Positions 42,020 through 51,223 of a stretch of 59,567 nt of DNA are shown in pieces. Source of the DNA: a bacterium (GTDB taxonomy: Bacteria; Actinomycetota; Thermoleophilia; Miltoncostaeales; Miltoncostaeaceae); contig JAPOLI010000004.1 of NCBI GenBank assembly GCA_029977205.1, positions 1 to 59,567 on the forward strand. The letters are read 5' to 3'. The number at the start of each line of letters is the position of its first letter. The stretch's first letter is position 1. A model generated the notes under the pieces. It was not told the DNA's origin, made no database searches, and was given only the letters and a program-made list of their open reading frames with translations. The position numbers were made by a program, and so were the translations under genes.

Positions 42020-43269
42020 CAGGCGGCCCCGAACCAGTCGCGGCAGGCGACGAGGGCATCGCGCAGCGCCAGGATGTCGTCCTCGGTGGTGTAGAGGTAG
42101 GCGCTCGCGCGCGCGGTGCTCTGCACCCCAATGTGGCGCATGAGGGGCTTGGTGCAGTGGTGGCCAGCGCGCACGCACACGCCCCGGGTGTCGAGGAACT
42201 GGCCGATGTCGTGCGGGTGCACGCCGTCGAGGGTGAAGCTCACCGATGCCCCGCGGCGCCCGATGTCCCCCGGCCCGTGCACCGTGAGCCCCGGCACCTC
42301 ATCGAGGGCGTCGAGCATCTGGCGCGCGACCTCCATCTCGTGCGCGCGGATGTTCTCCATCCCGACCTGCTCAAGGAACTCCACGGCAGCTCCGAGGCCA
42401 ACGGCCTCGGCGATCGGCGGCGTGCCGGCCTCGAACTTCCAGGGGATCTCATTCCAGGATGAGCCCTCGGTGGTGACGTCCGAGATCATCTCGCCGCCCC
42501 CGAGGAAGGGCTCCATGGCCTCGAGGCGCTCCGGCGCGGCGGCGAGCACGCCGATACCGGTGGGCCCGCACATCTTGTGGCCGGTGAAGGCGAGGAAGTC
42601 GCTTCCGATGGCCGCGGCGTCGACAGGCATGTGGGGCACGCTCTGCGTGGCGTCCACCATGGTGAGCGCGCCGGCCGCGTGGGCCATGGCCACGATCTCC
42701 TCGACCGGGTTGATGGTGCCGAGCGTGTTCGACACGTGCACCACCGCCACCATGCGCGTGCGGGGGCCGATCATGTCGCGCATGGCGTCCAGGTCGAGAT
42801 CGCCGCCCGGGGTGACGGGGCAGAAGCGCACCGTGGCGCCGGTGATGCCGGCCACGATCTGCCACGGGACGATGTTGGAGTGGTGCTCCATGAGCGTGAC
42901 GAGCACCTCGTCGCCCTCGCCGAGCTCGCGCGCCCCCCAGGCCCACGCCACCAGGTTGATGGCCTCCGTGGCGTTCTTGGTGAACACCGTGGCCTCGCGC
43001 GGGTGGTTGACCAGCCGGGCCACGGCGTCGCGGCCGGCCTCGAACCGCGCCGTGGCCTCGGCGGCCATCTCGTACACCCCGCGATGCACGTTCGCGTTCG
43101 TCTCGCGGTAGTAGGCGTCCATGGCGTCCAGCACCCGCCGGGGCTTCTGCGAGGTGGCCGCGGAGTCGAGGTAGTGCAGCTCGCGCGCGTCGGCGCGGGG
43201 GGAGGTCAGGATGGGGAACTCCGCGCGAAGTGCCTGCGCGTCCAGCGTGTGCTGTGCGGAGTTCCCCAT
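42019..43269 (-). CDS. sufS: Cysteine desulfurase SufS (group II)
   Basis: Cytoplasmic PLP enzyme releasing sulfur from cysteine for cluster assembly. The 416-residue product has EHHSNIVPWQ, the PLP-lysine motif FTGHKMCGPTGIGVL, and the active-site Cys in RAGHHCTKPLM, with the short loop of group II enzymes. ATG at 43269 is preferred as family alignment begins soon after (LRAEFPILTSPRADAREL). It starts 7 bases after sufC. Works with SufU. Confidence 0.96.
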   Translation of the reverse strand: MGNSAQHTLDAQALRAEFPILTSPRADARELHYLDSAATSQKPRRVLDAMDAYYRETNANVHRGVYEMAAEATARFEAGRDAVARLVNHPREATVFTKNATEAINLVAWAWGARELGEGDEVLVTLMEHHSNIVPWQIVAGITGATVRFCPVTPGGDLDLDAMRDMIGPRTRMVAVVHVSNTLGTINPVEEIVAMAHAAGALTMVDATQSVPHMPVDAAAIGSDFLAFTGHKMCGPTGIGVLAAAPERLEAMEPFLGGGEMISDVTTEGSSWNEIPWKFEAGTPPIAEAVGLGAAVEFLEQVGMENIRAHEMEVARQMLDALDEVPGLTVHGPGDIGRRGASVSFTLDGVHPHDIGQFLDTRGVCVRAGHHCTKPLMRHIGVQSTARASAYLYTTEDDILALRDALVACRDWFGAA

Positions 43270-43276
43270 CCGGCCC

Positions 43277-44041
43277 CTAGCGCGGCGCTGCGGCGGGCTC
43301 CGTCGAGCCGAAGCCCACGTAGCCCTCCTGCTCGAGCTGCTCGGCCAGCTCGGGGCCACCCGTCTTCGCGATGCGGCCCTCGTACATCACGTGCACGACG
43401 TCCGGCGTGATGTAGTTCAGGATGCGCGTGTAGTGCGTGATGATGAGCACCCCGAGGTCGGGACCACGCTGGGCGTTGACCCCCTCGGAGACGATGCGCA
43501 GGGCGTCGACGTCGAGGCCGGAGTCGGTCTCGTCGAGGATTGCGAACTTCGGCTCGAGCAGGGCCATCTGCAGGATCTCGTGGCGCTTCTTCTCGCCGCC
43601 GGAGAACCCCTCGTTGAGGTAGCGGTCGGCGAATGAGGGGTCGAACTGCAGGAGCGCGCTCTTCTCCTTGAAGAGCTTGGCGAACTCCCGCACCGGGATC
43701 TCCTCGCCGCGCGTGGCGTTGACGGCGCTGCGCAGGAAGTTCATGACCGACACCCCGGGCACCTCGACCGGGTACTGCATGGCGAGGAAGAGGCCGGCCT
43801 GCGCCCGCTCATCCGCCTCCATCTCGGCGAGGTCCTTGCCGTCGAAGAACACCGAGCCGCCGGTGATCTCGTAGCGCGGATGCCCGGCCAGGGCATAGGC
43901 GAGGGTGCTCTTGCCCGAGCCGTTCGGGCCCATGAGCGCGTGCACCTCCCCCTGCGGAACCTCCAGGTCCACGCCCTTGAGGATCGGCTTGTCCTCGACG
44001 GCCACCTCGAGGCCCTCGATCTTCAGGATGGGGTCAGCCAC
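43277..44041 (-). CDS. sufC: SufC ATPase
   Basis: Cytoplasmic ABC-type ATPase that drives the SufB-SufD scaffold, 254 residues. It has Walker A MGPNGSGKSTLA, the ABC signature FSGGEKKRHEILQMALL, Walker B FAILDETDSGLD and the SufC-typical HYTRILNYITPDVVHVMYEGRI. No membrane segment. A 21-base gap separates it from the Rieske gene, where its own ribosome-binding site lies (GGAGAAT). Confidence 0.97.
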   Translation of the reverse strand: MADPILKIEGLEVAVEDKPILKGVDLEVPQGEVHALMGPNGSGKSTLAYALAGHPRYEITGGSVFFDGKDLAEMEADERAQAGLFLAMQYPVEVPGVSVMNFLRSAVNATRGEEIPVREFAKLFKEKSALLQFDPSFADRYLNEGFSGGEKKRHEILQMALLEPKFAILDETDSGLDVDALRIVSEGVNAQRGPDLGVLIITHYTRILNYITPDVVHVMYEGRIAKTGGPELAEQLEQEGYVGFGSTEPAAAPR

Positions 44042-44062
44042 GGAAGCGATTCTCCTTCGCTG

Positions 44063-44410
44063 TCATTGCGGGGTGTCGAATGGATGCGGGGTACTGGGCA
44101 CGGGGTCGATCATGACGCGGCCGTCTCGGACCTCAACGGCGTACACCGGAAGCGACGCGGTGGCCGGCGGCGTGAGCGCCGCCCCGTCGGAGAGGCGGAA
44201 GTAGGCCCCGTGCCGCGGGCACTCGACGCGGTCCATGTCCGCGTCGAGCCAGCCGGCGGTGAGCGATGCCATGCCGTGCGTGCACGTGTCATGAACGGCA
44301 CGGAACGTGCCGTTGACGTTGGCGAGGCAGATGGGCTGGCCCTCCACCTCGACGCGCACCATGGTGCCCGGCGGGACATCGCCGGCAGGAATGACGTCCA
44401 CCATGCTCAT
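44063..44410 (-). CDS. Rieske-type [2Fe-2S] ferredoxin in the SUF operon
   Basis: Soluble 115-residue Rieske-type ferredoxin. Cluster ligands are intact as C-x-H in DTCTHGMASL and C-x2-H in VECPRHGAYF, with the hinge LTAGWLDADMDR between. It is encoded between sufD and sufC, overlapping sufD by 4 bases, an actinobacterial arrangement. It may deliver electrons to the SUF scaffold, or be an early client protein; neither has direct support here. Confidence 0.93.
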   Translation of the reverse strand: MSMVDVIPAGDVPPGTMVRVEVEGQPICLANVNGTFRAVHDTCTHGMASLTAGWLDADMDRVECPRHGAYFRLSDGAALTPPATASLPVYAVEVRDGRVMIDPVPSTPHPFDTPQ

Positions 44411-45630
44411 CGGACCTTGGCGCGGGCGGCGTCGGCGAGCTCATCGCGGAGCTCATCGAACGAGATCTCGTCGAGGACCTCCTGGAAGAACCCGTACACG
44501 ATCTGGTGCTTGGCCTCGAGTTCGGGGACGCCGCGGCTCATGAGGTAGAAGAGCTGCTCGTCGTCCACGCGGCCCACAGCGCCGGCGTGCGAGCACTTCA
44601 CCTCGGCCGTCTCGATCTCGAGGAACGGGATGGTGTCGGCGCGCGCGCCCTCGTTGAGGATGAGGTTGCGGTTGGTCTGGTAGGCGTCGGTGCCCGGCGC
44701 ACCCGGCGGCACCACCAGGTTGCCGAAGAACACCGTGTGGGCGGTGTCCTGGATCGCGCCCTTGTAGAGCAGGTTCGAATACGCCTGCGGGGCCTCGTGG
44801 CGCGACACCACGCGGTGCTCGAAGTGCTGCGAGCCGGTGGCGAAGTAGAGCCCCAGGGCACGGGCGTCGGCGCCGCTCCCACGGCAGTACATCGTCGGCT
44901 CGACGCGCACGATGTCGCCGCCGAGGGTCACGTTGACCGACCGCACGCGGGCATCCTTGCCGGCCGCCGCGCGGATCGTGGCCTGGTGGCGCACGCCCCG
45001 GCCCCAGCCGATGTAGGAGACGTGCTCGAGCTCCCCGCCGTCGGCGACGAAGAGCTCCACGACGCTGGACGCGTGCACGGCGCCGTCGAGGTCGGGGGAG
45101 AGGTAGCGGTCGATGACCGTCGCCCGCGCGCCCTCCTCCACGATCACCAGCGTGCGGCCGAACACCCGGCCGGTGGCGCCGGTGGCCGTGAGGATCGTCT
45201 CGACGGGGAGCGTGACCTCCACGCCGCGTGGCACGTACACGAAGGTGCCGGCATCCCAGCTGGCGGCGTTGAGCGCTCCCGGGCGGTCGTCGAGCCCGGC
45301 GAGCGAGTACAGGCGATCGCGCACGAGGTCCTCGTGCGCAGCAAGGGCCTCGCCGAGCTCCGCCACGATGACGCCCTCCGGCAGGTCGGCCACTTCCGCC
45401 GGCGCCGGCGCGCCGTCGATGAATGCCAGCCGGGCAGATCGGCCCGCAGCAGCGGGCAGGTCGATGGTCCCCGAGGCAGTGCCACCCGTGGCGTCGTCAC
45501 CGTTCATGCCGAGCTCGGCGGGCGGCGTGAAGCGCCACTCCTCCTCGGTGCCGGTGAGCACGGGCAGGGCGTCGAGCGCCGCGACGGCCTCGTCGCGGGC
45601 CTCTGCAGCCCATGCGGGGGCCTCAGCCAA
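44407..45630 (-). CDS. sufD: SufD scaffold subunit
   Basis: Cytoplasmic partner of SufB in the SufBC2D complex, 407 residues. The right-handed beta-helix core (about 130-330) contains [35 protein letters not shown] and the late [21 protein letters not shown], with the conserved His. The variable N-terminal region is Ala/Glu-rich. The start overlaps the sufB stop by 8 bases. Confidence 0.95.
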   Translation of the reverse strand: MAEAPAWAAEARDEAVAALDALPVLTGTEEEWRFTPPAELGMNGDDATGGTASGTIDLPAAAGRSARLAFIDGAPAPAEVADLPEGVIVAELGEALAAHEDLVRDRLYSLAGLDDRPGALNAASWDAGTFVYVPRGVEVTLPVETILTATGATGRVFGRTLVIVEEGARATVIDRYLSPDLDGAVHASSVVELFVADGGELEHVSYIGWGRGVRHQATIRAAAGKDARVRSVNVTLGGDIVRVEPTMYCRGSGADARALGLYFATGSQHFEHRVVSRHEAPQAYSNLLYKGAIQDTAHTVFFGNLVVPPGAPGTDAYQTNRNLILNEGARADTIPFLEIETAEVKCSHAGAVGRVDDEQLFYLMSRGVPELEAKHQIVYGFFQEVLDEISFDELRDELADAARAKVR

Positions 45631-47029
45631 TGGAGCCCTCCATCTGCAGCTCGATGAGGCGGTTGAGCTCGACGGCGTACTCCATCGGCAGCTCCTTGGC
45701 GATGGGCTCGATGAAGCCGCGCACGATCATGGCCATGGCCTCCTCCTCGCTGAGCCCGCGGCTCATGAGGTAGAAGATCTGGTCGTCGGCCACCTTGCTG
45801 ACGGTGGCCTCGTGGCCGATGGAGGTGTCCTCCTCCTGGATGTCCATGTAGGGGTAGGTGTCGGAACGGCTGTCCTCGTCGAGGAGCAGCGCGTCACACA
45901 CCACCGAGGCCTTCACGCGCCGGGCTCCGGGCTCCACCTTCACGAGCCCGCGGTAGCTGGTGCGGCCTCCGCCCTGCGAGATCGACTTGCTGACGATCGT
46001 GCTTGAGGTGTCGGGCGCGACGTGCACCATCTTGGCGCCGGCGTCCTGGTGCATGCCCTCGCTGGCCATGGCCACCGAGAGCACCTCGCCCCGGGCGCGC
46101 GGGCCCACCATCCACACCGCCGGGTACTTCATGGTGAGCTTGCTGCCGAGGTTGCCGTCGATCCACTCCATGACGGCGTTCTTGTACGCCGCGGCACGCT
46201 TGGTGACGAGGTTGTAGACGTTGTTCGACCAGTTCTGGATGGTCGAGTAGCGGCAGCGCGCGCCCTTCTTCACGATGATCTCGACCACCGCGGAGTGCAG
46301 GGAGTCGGCGGAGTAGGTGGGTGCCGTGCATCCCTCGACGTAGTGCACGTAGGAGTTCGGCTCGCAGATGATGAGTGTGCGCTCGAACTGGCCCATGCTC
46401 TCGGCGTTGATCCGGAAGTAGGCCTGGAGCGGGATCTCCACCTCGACGCCCTCGGGCACCCAGATGAATGATCCGCCCGACCAGACCGCCGAGTTGAGCG
46501 CGGAGAAGGTGTTGTCACCCGGGGGGATCACCGTGGCCCAGTGCTCGCGGAACAGATCCTCGTGCTCACGGAGCGCCGTGTCGGTGTCGCAGAAGATGAC
46601 GCCCTTCTGCTCGAGGTCCTCGCGGATCGAGTGGTAGACGACCTCCGACTCGTACTGCGCCGAGACGCCGGCGAGGAACTTCTGCTCGGCCTCGGGAATT
46701 CCCAGGCGGTCGAAGGTGTTGCGGATGTCGTCCGGCACCTCGTCCCATGAGCGGCCCTGCCGGTCGGAGGCCTTGATGTAGTAGTAGATGTCCTGGAAAT
46801 CGAGCTCGGAGAGATCGCCGCCCCAGTCGGGGATCTCGCGGCTCTCGAAGATCTCGAGCGAGCGCAGGCGGAACTTCGTCATCCACTCCGGCTCGTCCTT
46901 GAGCATCGAGATCTCACGGACGATGTCGGCGTTCAGTCCCTTCTTGGGCTCGAACACATAGTTGGCCGGGTCGTGCCAGCCGAACTTGTATGTGGTGTCG
47001 ATGTCGATCTCGGGCTTTGCCGTCGACAC
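45623..47029 (-). CDS. sufB: SufB scaffold subunit
   Basis: Cytoplasmic Fe-S assembly scaffold, 468 residues, the normal length. Signatures include [59 protein letters not shown] with the conserved Cys, [20 protein letters not shown], and [24 protein letters not shown] at 47029 has GGAGCG 6 bases upstream. It is the first gene of the sufB-sufD-Rieske-sufC-sufS-sufU-sufT-erpA operon and is divergent from a SufR-type regulator. Confidence 0.97.
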   Translation of the reverse strand: MSTAKPEIDIDTTYKFGWHDPANYVFEPKKGLNADIVREISMLKDEPEWMTKFRLRSLEIFESREIPDWGGDLSELDFQDIYYYIKASDRQGRSWDEVPDDIRNTFDRLGIPEAEQKFLAGVSAQYESEVVYHSIREDLEQKGVIFCDTDTALREHEDLFREHWATVIPPGDNTFSALNSAVWSGGSFIWVPEGVEVEIPLQAYFRINAESMGQFERTLIICEPNSYVHYVEGCTAPTYSADSLHSAVVEIIVKKGARCRYSTIQNWSNNVYNLVTKRAAAYKNAVMEWIDGNLGSKLTMKYPAVWMVGPRARGEVLSVAMASEGMHQDAGAKMVHVAPDTSSTIVSKSISQGGGRTSYRGLVKVEPGARRVKASVVCDALLLDEDSRSDTYPYMDIQEEDTSIGHEATVSKVADDQIFYLMSRGLSEEEAMAMIVRGFIEPIAKELPMEYAVELNRLIELQMEGSIG

Positions 47030-47062
47030 GTAGGGCGCTCCTTGGGATGGCCACAGAACGCT

Positions 47063-47094
47063 CTATAGGTTACGTCTATTGCCGCAACTATCAA
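47063..47094 (-). promoter_or_regulatory. sufB promoter (TTGATA-N16-TAACCT) with CTAT repeats
   Basis: On the minus strand -35 TTGATA (47089-47094) and -10 TAACCT (47067-47072) are 16 bp apart. On the plus strand three CTAT-containing elements, CTATAG (47063), CTATTG (47076) and CTATC (47088), recur every 12-13 bp over the promoter, which could be the regulator's site. Confidence 0.5.
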
Positions 47095-47138
47095 CCGCTT
47101 CGGGGGGCCGATGGCGACGGGCTTCGCGCCGTCGCATG

Positions 47139-47158
47139 ACCGGCCTATCCTTACCGGT
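47139..47158 (+). promoter_or_regulatory. Dyad ACCGG-N10-CCGGT over the regulator's -10
   Basis: Perfect 5-bp arms ACCGG (47139-47143) and CCGGT (47154-47158) flank TATCCT (47146-47151), a candidate -10 for the sufR-like gene, with TTCGCG 17 bp upstream as a weak -35. A second short palindrome CGCTTGAAAGCG lies at about 47166-47177. Confidence 0.35.
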
Positions 47159-47181
47159 GTAAAACGCTTGAAAGCGCCCTT

Positions 47182-47922
47182 GTGACCACCGATCCGGCAA
47201 CGCTTCCCAATGACGAGCAGGAGATCCAGCGCCTCGTCGCTGCTCTCGGCGACCCCACCCGGCGCAGGGTGTTCTTCACCGTGCGCGAAGCGGGCGTGCT
47301 TCTCGGGAAGGATGAGGTGGCGGAGGCAGTGGGAATCACGCGGCGACTCGCCGGTTTCCACCTCGACAAGCTGGTCGAGCAGGGTTTCCTCCGCGCCGAG
47401 TTCCAGCGGCGCTCGGGGCGCAGTGGCCCCGGGGCAGGCCGCCCGGCGAAGCTCTACGCCCTTGCCGAGGCGGAGGAGGACTCGCTCCTCGAGGTCAAGC
47501 ACTACGACCTCCTGGCCGAGCTGCTTCTGAAGGCCATGAGTGACCGGTCGGGAGAGGACCCGCAGGAGGTGCTCGAGCGGGTGGGATACGAGTTCGGTCG
47601 TGAGCTCGGGGAGGCGGAGCGCGCGGCCGGGCGCAGCCCGTCGTATTCGTCCACGACCGGCGCTGTCGCCGGGGTGGTGGGAGTGCTCACCCGCTTCGGC
47701 TTCGGCGCCAGTGCAAACGACGACGGGCGCATCACGCTCCGCGCATGCCCGTTCGAGGAGATGGCCAAGGTGGATCCCGAGCGCGTGTGCGGCCTTGATC
47801 GGGCAATCTGGCGCGGCGTGCTCTCGGCCTTCAACCCCGACGCCACGCTCGCGGGGGCGACCGCGCGCGCACAGGGAGACGCTGCGTGCGCCGCGCTCGT
47901 GGTGGAGGACGACGAGGGCTGA
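47182..47922 (+). CDS. sufR: SufR-type winged-helix regulator
   Basis: Cytoplasmic transcription factor of 246 residues. The N-terminal ArsR/DeoR-like winged helix (about 15-90) includes LGDPTRRRVFFTVREAG and RRLAGFHLDKLVEQGFL with the wing GRPAKLYALAE. The C-terminal half has HYDLLAELLLKAM, TRFGFGA, and RACPFEEMA with a Cys, then RVCGLDRAIWRGVL with a second; such Cys are proposed cluster ligands in SufR. Position divergent from sufB supports control of the operon. GTG at 47182 is the start. Confidence 0.9.
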   Translation: MTTDPATLPNDEQEIQRLVAALGDPTRRRVFFTVREAGVLLGKDEVAEAVGITRRLAGFHLDKLVEQGFLRAEFQRRSGRSGPGAGRPAKLYALAEAEEDSLLEVKHYDLLAELLLKAMSDRSGEDPQEVLERVGYEFGRELGEAERAAGRSPSYSSTTGAVAGVVGVLTRFGFGASANDDGRITLRACPFEEMAKVDPERVCGLDRAIWRGVLSAFNPDATLAGATARAQGDAACAALVVEDDEG

Positions 47923-47946
47923 CCGGCGGGCGGCGCTTGGCGACGC

Positions 47947-47960
47947 CCGGGATCGCCCGG
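47947..47960 (+). terminator. Small hairpin after the sufR-like gene
   Basis: CCGGG-ATCG-CCCGG is a perfect 5-bp stem and 4-base loop 25 bases after the stop, in the 89-bp convergent gap. Weak candidate. Confidence 0.3.
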
Positions 47961-48011
47961 CGCAGTTCGGGGAGCAGGCACTGGGTCGGGCACCCCGGCC
48001 CGCGGTGGCGC

Positions 48012-48299
48012 CTAGAGGTCCTTGAGGCGGCTGATGCCGAAGAGGTAGGTCATCCAGCCGAAGAGGCCCGTCATCAGCACGGCGCCGAAGACATCTCCCC
48101 AGTAGCCGTCCTGGGTGGCCGCAGCCGCGGCGATGAAGATCTCCACGACCATGGCGATGGTGAGCAGGCCGAACATGATGCCCCCCACCCACATGATCCA
48201 GCCGAAGGGAAAGAAGCGCCGGATGCCCACCGTATGGGCGAGCGGCGCATAGTTGGCACGCCGTCCCCCGGCGCGCTTGGGCTTCTTCTTAGGAGCCAT
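48012..48299 (-). CDS. Small two-helix membrane protein of unknown function
   Basis: Unrecognised 95-residue protein. A Lys/Arg-rich N-terminus (MAPKKKPKRAGGRRAN) precedes two membrane helices (about 33-58 WIMWVGGIMFGLLTIAMVVEIF, trimmed, and 68-88), with a short basic tail. ATG at 48299 overlaps the upstream gene by 11 bases; a GTG at 48320 would lie deeper in it. The pair is probably cotranscribed. No function can be given. Confidence 0.6.
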   Translation of the reverse strand: MAPKKKPKRAGGRRANYAPLAHTVGIRRFFPFGWIMWVGGIMFGLLTIAMVVEIFIAAAAATQDGYWGDVFGAVLMTGLFGWMTYLFGISRLKDL

Positions 48300-48846
48300 C
48301 GGCGGGGAGGATAGCCACATCGGCGGCGGGCGTGCGCGGCTGCCACCGCCCGCGCCGGATGCGGATGATGCTCACGCCCATGCCGATGAAGTACAGGGCG
48401 CTGAAGGCGATCTGCGGGATCGACAGGAGGATCGCCCCGTAGACGATCCACGGAATGCACGCCGCCATGGCAAGCGCGCGGAGGCGTACCTGGCCGTATG
48501 AGAGGCGCGATGCGGCGATTCCCAGCATGCCGAGCCCGGCGAACACATCCACGAGCCCGCTCCAGAACACGATGATCAGGATCGCGGTCACGGGAATGCT
48601 GAGCCAGATGATGGCGCGCCCGCGCGCGCTGCGCGGATCCGTGCCCGCCAGGTCCATCACCACCACGATGGCGCTGATGGCGATCGCCGCTGTGCCGCCG
48701 AGCAGTGCCCAGTGCACGCCCATCACCGTTGAGCCCGCGGCGTCGAAGGCGAGCAGCATCCTGCGCGTGCGCATGAGGGTGGACGCGAGGAGGAGCGCGA
48801 TCCCGATGACGCCCACGGCCTGCGCCACGATCTGGGCGGTGCTCAT
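48289..48846 (-). CDS. YgjV-like inner-membrane protein
   Basis: Integral membrane protein of 185 residues with about five to six helices, resembling the Imp-YgjV family of unknown function. The early LLLASTLMRTRRMLLAFDAAGS and the middle GMLGIAASRLSYGQVRLRALAM, followed by CIPWIVYGAIL, fit that group. ATG at 48846 follows a CACCAT hexamer by 6 bases on the minus strand, in line with leaderless promoters nearby. Role unknown. Confidence 0.6.
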   Translation of the reverse strand: MSTAQIVAQAVGVIGIALLLASTLMRTRRMLLAFDAAGSTVMGVHWALLGGTAAIAISAIVVVMDLAGTDPRSARGRAIIWLSIPVTAILIIVFWSGLVDVFAGLGMLGIAASRLSYGQVRLRALAMAACIPWIVYGAILLSIPQIAFSALYFIGMGVSIIRIRRGRWQPRTPAADVAILPADGS

Positions 48847-48902
48847 GGGCGTATGGTGACGGAGTCCACGGGGGCATGGAAACGGGCGGGCGCGGGGGCG
48901 CA

Positions 48903-49676
48903 ATGGATCTGGGGATCACGGGACGGGTGGCACTGGTGACCGGCGGCAGCCGGGGCATCGGGAGGGCTGCCGCGATAGCCCTGGCGCGTGAGGGCGCGCA
49001 GGTTGTGGTGGCAGCCCGTGGCGCGGAAGGCGTGGACGCCGCGGTCGCAGATCTCCGGGCGAGCGGGGCGCGTGCCGAGGGGATCATCACCGACATGTCC
49101 GATCCCCTCGGGCCTGCGGACGCCGTTGCCCGGGCGGAGGCGGTGATCGGTCCCGTGGACATCGTCGTGGCCAACGCCGGGGGTCCACCCCCCGGTCGCT
49201 TCGTGGACGCCGACGACGAGGGCTGGGACCTGGCGGTGCAGCAGAACCTGCTCGGGACCGTGCGGTTGATCCGCGCTGCGCTGCCCGGGATGCGCGAGCG
49301 GGGCTGGGGCCGCATCGTCGCGATCACGAGCACATCCGTGCGTGAGGTGATCGATGGCCTCGCGCTGAGCAACGCCACGCGGGCCGGGGTCGCGGGCGCT
49401 GTGCGCACTCTGGCCCGCGAGGTGGCGGGGGACGGCGTGACCGTGAACAACGTGCTGCCCGGCCCGATCCTCACCGACCGCATGCGGGAACTGCTGTCAG
49501 CGGCCCCCGACCTCGACGCGGCGATCGCCGAGCGGGGGTCGCGCAATCCCACGGGCCGGGTGGGTGACCCGGCCGAGGTGGGCGACCTCGTGGCGTTCCT
49601 CGCCTCTGATCGCGCGGCATTCATCACCGGGTCGTCGGTGATGATCGACGGAGGGGAGAGCCGGGTTGTCGGCTAG
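48903..49676 (+). CDS. SDR-fold oxidoreductase lacking the classical Tyr/Lys
   Basis: Cytoplasmic NAD(P)-binding protein of 257 residues. It has the SDR cofactor motif TGGSRGIGRAAA, NAG as VANAGGPPPG, and a Ser in ITSTSVREV, but the Tyr-x3-Lys site is LSNATRAG, so Tyr is Ser/Asn and Lys is Arg. A recurring bacterial FabG-like subgroup has this LSNxxR form, so it is probably not a broken gene. ATG at 48903 is chosen as the fold begins at once. It overlaps the thioesterase gene by 11 bases. Confidence 0.85.
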   Translation: MDLGITGRVALVTGGSRGIGRAAAIALAREGAQVVVAARGAEGVDAAVADLRASGARAEGIITDMSDPLGPADAVARAEAVIGPVDIVVANAGGPPPGRFVDADDEGWDLAVQQNLLGTVRLIRAALPGMRERGWGRIVAITSTSVREVIDGLALSNATRAGVAGAVRTLAREVAGDGVTVNNVLPGPILTDRMRELLSAAPDLDAAIAERGSRNPTGRVGDPAEVGDLVAFLASDRAAFITGSSVMIDGGESRVVG

Positions 49677-50115
49677 CGACCACGCGCACCCACCGTATGT
49701 GTTCAGTACGCGCTTCCGCGTGGACTTCGCCGACACCGATGCGGGCGGGGTCGTGTACTTCGGGCGCTACGGCCGGTACCTCGAGCGGGCGGTCCTCGAC
49801 TACCGGCGCGCCGCGGGGGTGCCGGTGCTCGGCGAGCCCGGGCACTTCTTCATGATCCGCTCCATGACCGTCGAGTACCACGCGCCACTGCGGTTCGAGG
49901 ATGACGTCGAGGCATTCGTGCGCGTGAGCGCGATCGGCACGACGAGCCACACGATGGAGGTGCGGCTCGAGCGAATCGATGCGGATGGCGCTCAGCACGT
50001 GGCCGACGCGAGGGCAGTGGTGGTGGGCGTCGAGTCGTGGGACGCCGGCGGGGCCACGCCCATTCCCGCGGACGTCCGCGCGGCGATCGAGGCGTTCGAG
50101 GCCGGCATACCGTGA
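49666..50115 (+). CDS. Acyl-CoA thioesterase (YbgC/4HBT hotdog)
   Basis: Cytoplasmic hotdog-fold thioesterase of 149 residues. The catalytic motif DFADTDAGGVVYFGRYGRYLE (shortened: DTDAGGVVYFGRY) matches YbgC-type enzymes with the Asp nucleophile region; VEYHAPLRFEDDVEAFV follows. It starts at TTG 49666 with GGAGGGGA 8 bases upstream, overlapping the SDR gene by 11 bases. Next to an SDR and an amidohydrolase it may belong to an acyl-CoA catabolic route (inference). Confidence 0.87.
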   Translation: MSASDHAHPPYVFSTRFRVDFADTDAGGVVYFGRYGRYLERAVLDYRRAAGVPVLGEPGHFFMIRSMTVEYHAPLRFEDDVEAFVRVSAIGTTSHTMEVRLERIDADGAQHVADARAVVVGVESWDAGGATPIPADVRAAIEAFEAGIP

Positions 50116-50963
50116 GCGAGCGCCTGCTGGGGCAGCACGCGTCGGTGCTGGCCGCCGCGGGGGTCGACACCGCGACGCTGGCCGAGATCGAGGCCTGGGC
50201 CAGGCGCGCCGTGGTCGTGCCGGCGGGGACGGCGGTCGTGGATGCCCACGTGCACCTCGGGATCGACCGCGACGGGCACGCACTCGCGCCGGAGGACCTC
50301 ATCGCGGACATGGACGGCAACGGCATTGATCGCGCCGTGGTGTTCCCGGCCGACGAGCCGGGGTCGGGAGGAGCGTTCCGCGATGCCAACGCGCGCGTCA
50401 CGGCCGCTGCGGAGCAGTGGCCCGATCGCCTGATCGCGTTCTGCCGCATCGACCCGGCGGTCGACGCCGAGGCGGTCATGGAGACGGCCCGGGCCGCGGG
50501 GGCACGAGGCCTGAAGCTCCACCCGGTGGCGCAGCGCTTCGCCCCTGAGGGCGACGCCTGCGTCGCCGCGGTGCGATTGGCCACCGACATGGGATGGCCG
50601 GTGCTGTTCCACGCGGGCTTCGGCGCCCGGCCGCTCGGCCCAGCATTTGCGGGGCTCCTTGACCGGGTGCCCGATGCACGCCTGATCCTCGCGCATGGCG
50701 GCCGTGGCGATCACCGGGCACTCGCCGCTGCCACGGCCGGGCACCCCGAAGTGGTCTTCGACAGCTCCATCGCCGCGCTTCCGGATCTCGTCACCCTCCC
50801 GCCGGAGCGGATCATCTTCGGATCGGACCGGCCGTACGGCGACTACGCCCAGGCCCTGCACCTGGTGGGCACGTCAGCGCGTGTTGCGCGGTGGGATGCA
50901 ACGGCAATGCATGGCGTCCTCGGCGGCACCCTGCTGCGCATGCTGGGCGAGGTGGCGGCGTGA
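50112..50963 (+). CDS. Amidohydrolase-2 family metal-dependent hydrolase
   Basis: Cytoplasmic TIM-barrel hydrolase or decarboxylase of 283 residues. Metal ligands are visible: HxH in VDAHVHLG, His in VLFHAGFG, His in ILAHGGRGDH, and Asp in IFGSDRPYGD. The group includes ACMSD-type decarboxylases and lactonases; substrate unknown. GTG at 50112 overlaps the thioesterase stop (GTGA) and its own stop overlaps the next GTG, so four genes here are translationally linked. Confidence 0.85.
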   Translation: MSERLLGQHASVLAAAGVDTATLAEIEAWARRAVVVPAGTAVVDAHVHLGIDRDGHALAPEDLIADMDGNGIDRAVVFPADEPGSGGAFRDANARVTAAAEQWPDRLIAFCRIDPAVDAEAVMETARAAGARGLKLHPVAQRFAPEGDACVAAVRLATDMGWPVLFHAGFGARPLGPAFAGLLDRVPDARLILAHGGRGDHRALAAATAGHPEVVFDSSIAALPDLVTLPPERIIFGSDRPYGDYAQALHLVGTSARVARWDATAMHGVLGGTLLRMLGEVAA

Positions 50964-51223
50964 GCGATGCGGATGCGCTTCGCGTGGTGACGCTGGCGGC
51001 GCAGGCCGAGATGGCGCTGGTGCGCCGTGACGCCGTGGCCGGACCCCTCCTCGCGCAGGCCGCGCGTGCGGCGGCGGGAACGCCGGCCGAACAGCTCCTC
51101 GCCGAGGCGGCGTCGATGGTGCGGGACGAGCCCGATCGCGAGGCGATCCGGCAGGTCGCCCTGTCGCTGTGCCGAATCGCACTGCACGAGGCGCAGGCCG
51201 AGGCGCTGGGGGCCGCGCCATGA
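50960..51223 (+). CDS. Small helical protein of unknown function (87 aa)
   Basis: Unrecognised all-helical 87-residue protein (VTLAAQAEMALVRRDAVAGP, EQLLAEAASMVRDEPDREA, VALSLCRIALHEAQAEAL) with no signal or membrane segment. It is overlapped by GTGA at its start and ATGA at its end, which strongly supports translation. Sitting between an amidohydrolase and a SirB1-type protein, it may be a partner of one of them. Confidence 0.6.
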   Translation: MSDADALRVVTLAAQAEMALVRRDAVAGPLLAQAARAAAGTPAEQLLAEAASMVRDEPDREAIRQVALSLCRIALHEAQAEALGAAP

